In this document: positions 6,269 to 12,756 of the stretch, in pieces | How positions within the stretch are numbered: the stretch's first letter is position 1 | How the letters are laid out: each line of letters begins with the position of its first letter | Origin: an uncultured Bacillota bacterium | Lineage (GTDB): Bacteria; Bacillota_I; Bacilli_A; RFN20; CAG-826 | NCBI GenBank assembly: GCA_949298295.1 | Contig: CASFWS010000015.1 | Location: 1-13,554, forward strand | Length of the DNA: 13,554 nt | Reading direction: 5' to 3' | The notes under the pieces: model-generated | Databases searched by the model: none | Seen by the model: only the letters and a program-made list of their open reading frames with translations | What the model was told of the DNA's origin: nothing | Translations under genes and position numbers: made by a program

Positions 6269-6619
6269 ATGGATTTTGTTAAACCTCGTCGCAGCAATGC
6301 TGTCTATGTGGACCTGAAAGGCCGCAAACTGATCTCCGGGCGCAATGCTCAGATTTTCACACCTCACGAATGGACGATTCTCGTTGCCCTTTGGAACGCG
6401 ATGCCGCATGCCGCCAAGCGGAGCGACCTGATTAAAGCGATTTGGGGCGACGTTGAGACCGGAAAAGCCACCCGGACGGTGGACGTCCATATTGCCGCCA
6501 TCCGGAAGAAGCTCGATGCCATCGACGTCGGTTCGATCGATTCCATCTACGGACTTGGCTATCGGTTCATCCCGGGACGGAAAAAGCTGATTTTCAGCGA
6601 TTCGGAAAAAGAGATTTGA
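6269..6619 (+). CDS. Stand-alone OmpR/PhoB-type winged-helix DNA-binding protein
   Basis: The 116-aa product consists of one Trans_reg_C winged-helix domain (about residues 15-101) with short tails. Family features seen: a beta-rich start (VYVDLKGRKLI), TPHEWTILVALW (31-42), the helix-turn KRSDLIKAIWG (50-60), the recognition helix ATRTVDVHIAAIRKKLD (67-83), and the wing DSIYGLGYRFIPG (91-103). There is no receiver domain and no adjacent histidine kinase, so it is not a classical response regulator. It may respond to another input or simply bind DNA constitutively. ATG 6269 has no Shine-Dalgarno. An intrinsic terminator begins at the stop codon, so the gene is monocistronic or the end of its unit. 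Targets are unknown; candidate direct repeats lie upstream of the gene. Confidence 0.9.
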   Translation: MDFVKPRRSNAVYVDLKGRKLISGRNAQIFTPHEWTILVALWNAMPHAAKRSDLIKAIWGDVETGKATRTVDVHIAAIRKKLDAIDVGSIDSIYGLGYRFIPGRKKLIFSDSEKEI

Positions 6620-6644
6620 GGCCTGAAAAAGGCCTTTTCTTTAA
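6619..6644 (+). terminator. Intrinsic terminator after the winged-helix gene
   Basis: AGGCCT-GAAAA-AGGCCT forms a 6-bp stem with a 5-nt loop, followed by TTTCTTT. The stem starts on the last base of the stop codon. Confidence 0.85.
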
Positions 6645-6665
6645 ACGATGTCCAATCCTTTCCCC

Positions 6666-6694
6666 TTGATGAAAAGCGCCGGGGGAAAGACAAT
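6666..6694 (+). promoter_or_regulatory. Candidate promoter of the 52-aa gene (leaderless)
   Basis: TTGATG (6666-6671), a 17-nt spacer and GACAAT (6689-6694) are followed by exactly 6 nt and then ATG 6701. The predicted first transcribed base is the A of the start codon. No Shine-Dalgarno is placed usefully; a GGGGG run lies too far upstream (15 nt or more). Confidence 0.5.
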
Positions 6695-6700
6695 CTTCGC

Positions 6701-6859
6701 ATGAGCAACGACAAGCTTCCGATCAAAGAACGTTACTTCGAGGGAGACGAGTCGTTCACCGAAGATTACGTGAAGAGCCTCGATACCGGCGACGTCCGCT
6801 TCTGGGATGCCTATGCCAAGGCCATCGATCAGTACGCTTCGGCCAAGAAAGAAAAGTAA
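6701..6859 (+). CDS. Hypothetical 52-aa charged protein with its own promoter and terminator
   Basis: The reading frame gives a soluble, charged 52-aa product: MSNDKLPIKERYFEGDESF, then a middle TEDYVKSLDTGD, then a helix-prone, aromatic and alanine-containing C-terminal part RFWDAYAKAIDQYASAKKEK. It has about 12 acidic and 9 basic residues and no signal peptide or membrane segment. It does not match a family I recognise. Codon choice (GTC, CTC, GCC, ATC) is like its neighbours. It lies between two intrinsic terminators (6619-6644 and 6876-6904) and has a reasonable promoter, so it is a self-contained transcription unit, which argues against a chance frame. Function unknown. Confidence 0.75.
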   Translation: MSNDKLPIKERYFEGDESFTEDYVKSLDTGDVRFWDAYAKAIDQYASAKKEK

Positions 6860-6875
6860 GCGCCATATTTGACTG

Positions 6876-6904
6876 ACGGAGTTTCGGCTCCGTTTTCTTT
6901 TATC
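6876..6904 (+). terminator. Intrinsic terminator after the 52-aa gene
   Basis: ACGGAG-TTTCGG-CTCCGT, a 6-bp stem with a 6-nt loop, is followed by TTTCTTTTATC. It lies 17 nt after the TAA of the 52-aa gene. Confidence 0.85.
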
Positions 6905-6932
6905 GCTATTCAATTCCAAAATAATACATTTG

Positions 6933-6946
6933 TGTAAACGACCTAA
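6933..6946 (+). promoter_or_regulatory. cre-like site upstream of the oligo-1,6-glucosidase
   Basis: TGTAAACGACCTAA matches 8 of the 10 specified positions of the CcpA consensus TGWNANCGNTNWCA. It lies about 70 nt before the glucosidase ATG in an A+T-rich stretch, where carbon-catabolite control of such a gene would be expected. The right half-site is poor and no regulator gene is present here, so this is tentative. The promoter itself is not clear; TAACCT at 7004-7009, 6 nt before the ATG, is a weak -10 candidate. Confidence 0.3.
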
Positions 6947-7015
6947 ATCACTACGGTGCCTCTATTTCCATCTTTTGCCCTTTTTAAATGGTTGTCTCGG
7001 GGTTAACCTATCCTC

Positions 7016-8653
<1,638 letters not shown>

Positions 8654-8724
8654 CCTTCGCAAAAGCCTTGTTTATTTTTGGAAACACTCTTCGAAGCTCC
8701 TTTTACTGTCGCCATTTCCCAAAG

Positions 8725-8761
8725 GCTTTCTTCTCTTTAGAGAAGAGAAAGCGGGCGCTTT
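8725..8761 (+). repeat. Overlapping inverted repeats between malL and the dCMP deaminase gene
   Basis: GCTTT-CTTCTC (8725-8735), loop TTTA, then GAGAAG-(AG)-AAAGC (8740-8752) gives an 11-bp stem with a 2-nt bulge. The same AAAGC (8748-8752) can instead pair with GCTTT at 8757-8761 across a GGGC loop. The two pairings exclude each other. Neither is followed by a good T-run, so a standard terminator is not supported, although a malL transcript end here is possible. Confidence 0.5.
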
Positions 8762-8765
8762 GTTG

Positions 8766-8771
8766 TATACT
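8766..8771 (+). promoter_or_regulatory. -10 element for the dCMP deaminase / ECF operon
   Basis: TATACT matches 5 of 6 positions of the -10 consensus, in an otherwise G+C-rich stretch. The predicted transcript start is about 8778. No -35 hexamer is visible at 16-18 nt, and the inverted repeats at 8725-8761 occupy that place, so regulated initiation is possible. Confidence 0.5.
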
Positions 8772-8778
8772 TCCCTAG

Positions 8779-8795
8779 CCTAAGCCGGGCTTAGG
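8779..8795 (+). promoter_or_regulatory. Palindrome at the predicted 5' end of the dCMP deaminase mRNA
   Basis: CCTAAGCC-G-GGCTTAGG is a perfect 17-bp palindrome. It begins 1 nt after the predicted transcript start. In RNA it would form a 7-bp stem with a 3-nt loop right at the 5' end, and its last bases overlap the Shine-Dalgarno AGGGGA (8793-8798), 6 nt before ATG 8805. It could act as a DNA operator, an mRNA-stabilising 5' hairpin, or a translation-limiting structure. Confidence 0.5.
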
Positions 8796-8804
8796 GGAAT
8801 TTTC

Positions 8805-9287
8805 ATGGAAGAACATCGCAAAGACTATCTCAGCTGGGATGAATACTTCATGGGCATCGCCCTCCTTTCGGCGATGCGGAGCAAAGACCCGTCGACCCAA
8901 GTCGGGGCTTGCATCGTCGACGGCGATCGGAAGGTCGTCTCGATTGGCTATAACGGAATGCCGCGGGGCATCGACGACGAGAAGATTCCTTGGGGGCACG
9001 GGGACGGCCTCGAGAGCAAATACCTCTACGTTTGCCATGCTGAGTTCAATGCCATCCTGAATGCCCGAGGCGGGAGCAATCTCCAAGGATGCACCATCTA
9101 CGTTACGCTTTTCCCCTGCAACGAATGCGCGAAAGCCATCATCCAAACTGGTATCAAGGAGCTTGTTTACCTGAGCGACAAGTATGCCGGGGGAACGATT
9201 TACCTCGCCTCCCGGAAACTCCTCGAAATGGCCGGGGTCAAGGTACGGCCCTACGAGGGGAAGGAACTGGAGATCACGACTCGATGA
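8805..9287 (+). CDS. comEB: dCMP deaminase (ComEB type)
   Basis: Cytoplasmic zinc enzyme that converts dCMP to dUMP, the substrate of thymidylate synthase. The 160-aa product has the deoxycytidylate-deaminase layout: WDEYFMGIALLSAMRSKDPS (11-30), a VGACIV strand, GYNGMPRG (48-55), zinc motif H78-A-E80 (catalytic E80), and P104-C105-N-E-C108 with two Cys ligands. The start at 8805 has a Shine-Dalgarno (AGGGGA, 8793-8798). Placed first in a seven-gene overlapping operon: its TGA overlaps the next ATG (ATGA at 9284-9287). A link to folate uptake genes is functionally sensible, because dUMP to dTMP consumes a folate cofactor, but is inferred. Confidence 0.95.
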   Translation: MEEHRKDYLSWDEYFMGIALLSAMRSKDPSTQVGACIVDGDRKVVSIGYNGMPRGIDDEKIPWGHGDGLESKYLYVCHAEFNAILNARGGSNLQGCTIYVTLFPCNECAKAIIQTGIKELVYLSDKYAGGTIYLASRKLLEMAGVKVRPYEGKELEITTR

Positions 9288-9499
9288 GGCCGAATTCGTC
9301 TTTTGGGAAGCGACTCCTCGTTTATATCGTCGTCGCCTTCCTTGTCATCGGATCTTGCTTTGGGATCGTCGCCGGTTCGGTCGGGCTCGACAATTGGGTC
9401 TCCTACCTGATCCTCGGCATCGTCGCTTTCCTCTTTCTCGCACTTGTCGTCGGAAACGAGGTTTATATTTGGCTTTTGCGAAGGAAATCGAAAAAATGA
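9284..9499 (+). CDS. Small two-TM membrane protein (71 aa) between comEB and ecfA1
   Basis: The ATG overlaps the comEB stop and its TGA overlaps the ecfA1 ATG (ATGA at both ends), strong evidence for a real, translationally coupled gene. The product begins MRPNSSFGKRLLVYIVVAFL and has two hydrophobic helices (about 11-32 and 39-62) joined by GSVGLDNWVS, ending in a basic tail LLRRKSKK. The charges put both ends in the cytoplasm. No family is recognised. A role as a helper of the adjacent ECF transporter would fit the position but is only a guess; it is too short and lacks S-component motifs, so I do not call it a substrate-binding subunit. Confidence 0.8.
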   Translation: MRPNSSFGKRLLVYIVVAFLVIGSCFGIVAGSVGLDNWVSYLILGIVAFLFLALVVGNEVYIWLLRRKSKK

Positions 9500-10320
9500 A
9501 AGCCTTGTCGATCAGCCATCTTTCTTTCGCCTATGCCGAAGGCGACCCGGAGGTCCTCGCCGACCTTTCCTTCGATGTCGAGGAAGGGGAATACGTTTCG
9601 CTCATCGGTCATAACGGCTCGGGCAAATCGACGTTGGCCAAGCTCGTGACCGGGCTTTTGGGCTTCCGCTACCAAGGGTCGGTCGAGATTTTCGGCATCT
9701 CCCTATCGAAGGCGACGGTCCGGGAAGCCCGGAAAAACATCGGCCTTGTCTTCCAGAATCCCGACAACCAGTTCGTCGGCTCGACGGTCGAAGAAGACAT
9801 TGCCTTCGGCTTGGAAAACCATTCGGTTCCCCGGGAGGAGATGCCCCTCATCATCGATTCCTTTGCCAAGGAAGTCGGGATGGAGGCCTATCTCAAGAAA
9901 GCCCCCGAGGGCCTCTCGGGCGGGCAAAAGCAAAGGGTCGCCATCGCCGGGGTCCTGGCCATGAAACCGCGCCTCCTCATCCTCGATGAGGCAACCTCGA
10001 TGCTCGACCCCGCGGGAAAGAAGGAAATCCTTTCGTTGATTCATCGCCTCAAGAAGGAAAACCCTTCCCTTTCCATTCTTTCGATTACCCATGACGTCGA
10101 GGAAGCAGCCAAAAGCGACAAGGTCATCCTCCTCAATTCCGGAAAGAAGATCAAAGAAGGAACGCCGATCGAGGTGTTCAAGGACCGCCCGGCCCTCGAG
10201 GCGATCCGCCTCGATGCCCCCTTTGCCTATCGCTTGGCCGGTGCTCTCCGGGAACGGGGAATCGATGTGCCTTCCGACATCGTGAGCGAAGACGCTCTCG
10301 CGAGGTGGTTATGCCGATAG
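9496..10320 (+). CDS. ecfA1: ECF transporter ATPase EcfA1
   Basis: First of the two ABC ATPases of the energy-coupling factor engine that drives vitamin S components such as FolT; it works at the cytoplasmic face as a heterodimer with EcfA2. The 274-aa product has Walker A G38-HNGSGKST (38-46), Q-loop VFQNPDNQ (85-92), signature LSGGQKQR (140-147), Walker B LLILDEATSMLDP (160-172, with the EcfA1-type DEATSMLD) and the H-loop H199. The C-terminal region after ~215 is the ECF-specific dimerisation extension (EGTPIEVFKD...). An upstream AAGGA lies about 11 nt before the ATG. It overlaps ecfA2 by 10 nt. Confidence 0.96.
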   Translation: MKALSISHLSFAYAEGDPEVLADLSFDVEEGEYVSLIGHNGSGKSTLAKLVTGLLGFRYQGSVEIFGISLSKATVREARKNIGLVFQNPDNQFVGSTVEEDIAFGLENHSVPREEMPLIIDSFAKEVGMEAYLKKAPEGLSGGQKQRVAIAGVLAMKPRLLILDEATSMLDPAGKKEILSLIHRLKKENPSLSILSITHDVEEAAKSDKVILLNSGKKIKEGTPIEVFKDRPALEAIRLDAPFAYRLAGALRERGIDVPSDIVSEDALARWLCR

Positions 10321-11162
10321 AATACAAGAACGTTTCCTTCGTTTATTCGGCCGGCTCTCCCTTCGAAAGCGCCGCCCTTGCCGGTATCGACTGCGCCATC
10401 GAGCCGGGCTCTTTCCTGGCCCTCGTCGGTCGGACAGGCTCGGGCAAGTCGACGATGGTTCAGCTTCTGAACGCTCTTCTTGTTCCGACCCAAGGTGAGG
10501 TCATCGTCGAGGAGTATGTCAATTCCTCCGACAAGAAAAGACGGACCAAGAAACTCAAAGGGCTCCGGAAGAAGGTCGGCTACGTCTTCCAATTCCCCGA
10601 GTACCAGCTGTTCCTCGATACCGTCGAGAAAGACGTTGCCTATGGCCCTAAGAACTTCGGTGCCTCCTCGGAAGAGGCCCTGAAGAAGGCCCATGAAGCG
10701 CTTCTTCGGGTCGGCCTCGACGCTTCTTTCTATGGCCGCTCGCCATTCGCCCTTTCGGGCGGGGAAAAGCGCAAGGTCGCCTTGGCCGGGATCCTCGCGA
10801 TGGAACCCGACGTTCTCGTCCTCGACGAGCCGACCGCCGGGCTCGACCCCGAGGCTAGCCGCGAAATGATTGCCCTTTTCAAGGACATCAATGCCCGGGG
10901 AACGACGATTGTCCTCGTCTCCCACGACATGGACCTCGTTCTCGAATGCGCCAATCGCCTTATCGTCCTCGAGGACGGGAAGATCGTGAAAGACGGCGAC
11001 CCTTCTTCCCTTTTCGAGGTCGACCTCGAAAGCTATGCCCTAGAAGAACCGAAGGTGTTTGCCTTCGTCGACCTTTTGAAGAAGGGCGGCCTCGGCATTT
11101 CCCCGTCCCTCGTTTCCGACGTCGATAGCTTGGCCGACAAGATCAAGGAGGCTTTGAAATGA
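10311..11162 (+). CDS. ecfA2: ECF transporter ATPase EcfA2
   Basis: Second ATPase of the ECF engine. From ATG 10311 the product is 283 aa. Walker A G40-RTGSGKST (40-48), Q-loop VFQFPEYQLF (92-101, the typical EcfA2 form), signature LSGGEKRK (148-155), Walker B VLVLDEPTAGLDP (168-180) and H-loop H205 are present. MPIEYKNVSFVY is the normal EcfA2 N-terminus, so ATG 10311 is preferred to GTG 10305. AGGTGG lies just 2 nt before the ATG, a short spacing, and overlap with ecfA1 suggests coupled translation. Its stop overlaps the ecfT start (ATGA). Confidence 0.96.
   Translation: MPIEYKNVSFVYSAGSPFESAALAGIDCAIEPGSFLALVGRTGSGKSTMVQLLNALLVPTQGEVIVEEYVNSSDKKRRTKKLKGLRKKVGYVFQFPEYQLFLDTVEKDVAYGPKNFGASSEEALKKAHEALLRVGLDASFYGRSPFALSGGEKRKVALAGILAMEPDVLVLDEPTAGLDPEASREMIALFKDINARGTTIVLVSHDMDLVLECANRLIVLEDGKIVKDGDPSSLFEVDLESYALEEPKVFAFVDLLKKGGLGISPSLVSDVDSLADKIKEALK
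11146..11151 (+). promoter_or_regulatory. Shine-Dalgarno site for ecfT
   Basis: A consensus AAGGAGG-type site within the last codons of ecfA2, about 7 nt before ATG 11159. It shows that classical Shine-Dalgarno initiation works in this organism for operon-internal genes. Confidence 0.8.
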
Positions 11163-12025
11163 GTGCCTCCTTCGCGATGGGGCGTTACGTCCCTTACGAC
11201 ACCTTCATCCACCGGCTCGACCCGCGGACGAAAATCCTTGCCCTCGTCCTTTTCATGATCGCCGTCTTCATGGGGCAGGCCACCTACGTCATGTCCTTCC
11301 TCGTCAACGGCGTTATCCTCGTTCTCGCCTTGGCCCTCTACATCCATAGCCGGATGAAGATCAAGACCCTCCTCAAATCGATCCTGACGATGTGGTTCAT
11401 GATCCTCTTCCTCCTCATCGTCTACGTCTTTACCCCCCGGGATGCTTCCGCGGCCCATCTGGCCTTCAACCTTTGGGGCATCCCCGTCTATTGGGAAGCT
11501 TTCCTCGACACGGCCCGGATCGTCCTCCGTCTCGTCCTCATGGTCATGTTCTCCCTCATCCTTACGGCGACGACCCGTCCGCTCGACCTTACCGATGCCC
11601 TCGAGTGGTACGTCTACCCCCTCAAGTTCATCGGCTTCCCGACCCACATCTTCGCCATGATGCTTTCTCTCGCCCTCCGCTTCATCCCGACGATCATGGA
11701 CGACGTCAACCGCATCATGAAAGCCCAGACCTCCCGGGGCGTCGACTATTCCCACGGCTCGATCGTCAGCAAGATCAAGGCGATGGTTTCCCTCATCGTC
11801 CCCCTCTTCGTCCAAGCTCTCGTCCGGAGCGACGAGTTGGCCAACGCCATGGAATCGCGGGGCTATGACCCCAATGCCAAGCGGACGAGGTATCGGAAGC
11901 TATCTTTCCATCTTTCCGATCTTTTTGCCGTCTTGGCGGTGGCCTCCTTCACGGCCCTCGTCATGTACGTCTCCATTTCCGGCTTCGATCCCTTCCTTGC
12001 CTGGGGCGGCATCGCGACATGGTAA
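11159..12025 (+). CDS. ecfT: ECF transporter transmembrane subunit EcfT
   Basis: Membrane scaffold that couples EcfA1A2 ATP hydrolysis to S-component toppling. The 288-aa product has an N-terminal YVPYDTFIHRLDPRTKI segment (10-26), typical of EcfT, then several TM helices and two cytoplasmic coupling helices ending in the diagnostic motifs SRG: AQTSRGVDY (189-197, R193) and AMESRGYDP (230-238, R234). Both arginines needed for ATPase contact are present. Its last 7 nt overlap truA. With ecfA1-ecfA2 upstream it forms a complete group II engine. Only FolT is seen as an S component in this window; others would be elsewhere in the genome. Confidence 0.97.
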   Translation: MSASFAMGRYVPYDTFIHRLDPRTKILALVLFMIAVFMGQATYVMSFLVNGVILVLALALYIHSRMKIKTLLKSILTMWFMILFLLIVYVFTPRDASAAHLAFNLWGIPVYWEAFLDTARIVLRLVLMVMFSLILTATTRPLDLTDALEWYVYPLKFIGFPTHIFAMMLSLALRFIPTIMDDVNRIMKAQTSRGVDYSHGSIVSKIKAMVSLIVPLFVQALVRSDELANAMESRGYDPNAKRTRYRKLSFHLSDLFAVLAVASFTALVMYVSISGFDPFLAWGGIATW

Positions 12026-12756
12026 TCAAGGCCAAAGTCGCCTATCTCGGGCGCGATTTCCTCGGCTTCGAGCGCCAGAAGGAGGGTAGAACGGTCCAAG
12101 GGACCCTCGAGAAGGTCTTGGGCGAGTACTTCGGCTCGGAGATTCTCATACAGGGAGCCGGGCGGACCGATGCCGGGGTCAATGCCTACGGCCAGGTCGT
12201 TTCCTTTTCCGTTCCGCGGGACATTATCGATTTCGAGCGCGAGCGCCGGGCCATCGACCGCCGCCTCCCGAGCGACTTAAGCCTTCTTTCCCTCGAGGAG
12301 GCCCCCGAAGGCTTCCACCCCCGGAAGTCCGCCAAGTACAAGATCTACGCCTATCGCTTTTCCTTTGCCGAGCGCGATGTCTTCAGCCCCGATGTCGCCT
12401 TCCTCGACCGCGAGGAGAAGTTCAGCCTCGAAGCTTTCCAAAAAACCCTCTCCCTCTTCGTCGGGAAGCACGATTTCTCTTCCTTTACCAGCAAGAAGGA
12501 GGACTCCCGCGGCTTTGTAAGGACGATCGAATCGATCGACGTGGCGAACAAGGGGCGGGAGATGAGTGTCGTCTTCAAGGGCGACGGCTTTCTTACCTAC
12601 CAGATACGCTTCATCGTCGGGGCGGCTTTCAAGGTCGCCTATGGCGAGCTGCCCCTTGAGGAGGTGCGGAAACGGATCGATTCCAAGGAAAGGTCCATCC
12701 TCTCCTACAAGGCTCCGGCCCAGGGGCTGAGCCTCCTTTACGTTGGATATGAATAA
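12019..12756 (+). CDS. truA: tRNA pseudouridine(38-40) synthase TruA
   Basis: Makes pseudouridine at positions 38-40 of the tRNA anticodon arm in the cytoplasm. The 245-aa product has the usual length, with GAGRTDAGVNAYGQV (46-60) containing catalytic D51, the HDFSSFT segment of the second half and the terminal FLTYQIRFIVGA stretch. ecfA1-ecfA2-ecfT-truA is a common gene order in Bacillota, which supports all four calls. The start overlaps ecfT by 7 nt; only a weak G-rich stretch precedes it, so coupling is likely. Confidence 0.96.
   Translation: MVIKAKVAYLGRDFLGFERQKEGRTVQGTLEKVLGEYFGSEILIQGAGRTDAGVNAYGQVVSFSVPRDIIDFERERRAIDRRLPSDLSLLSLEEAPEGFHPRKSAKYKIYAYRFSFAERDVFSPDVAFLDREEKFSLEAFQKTLSLFVGKHDFSSFTSKKEDSRGFVRTIESIDVANKGREMSVVFKGDGFLTYQIRFIVGAAFKVAYGELPLEEVRKRIDSKERSILSYKAPAQGLSLLYVGYE

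Noticed and set aside
6145..6282. Possible 45-aa frame before the winged-helix gene (MSKNQRAHFEG...)
   Set aside because: It runs through the A+T-rich promoter region and into the winged-helix start, lacks a Shine-Dalgarno and has codon use unlike the neighbours.
6648..6704. 18-codon frame ending in ATGA at the 52-aa gene, possible leader peptide
   Set aside because: The candidate -35 and -10 of the 52-aa gene lie inside it, and there is no Shine-Dalgarno; more likely non-coding.
8654..8724. Terminator directly after malL
   Set aside because: No stem followed by a T-run is visible in this stretch; the first stable inverted repeat begins at 8725 and lacks a T-tract.
10227..10925. 232-codon minus-strand frame over ecfA1/ecfA2
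   Set aside because: Codon-aligned antisense of ecfA2, with no recognisable domain and no promoter or ribosome site.
11033..11815. 260-codon minus-strand frame over ecfT
   Set aside because: Codon-aligned antisense of ecfT; extremely rich in D, E, H and G, as expected for the complement of GTC/CTC/ATC-rich membrane-protein codons.
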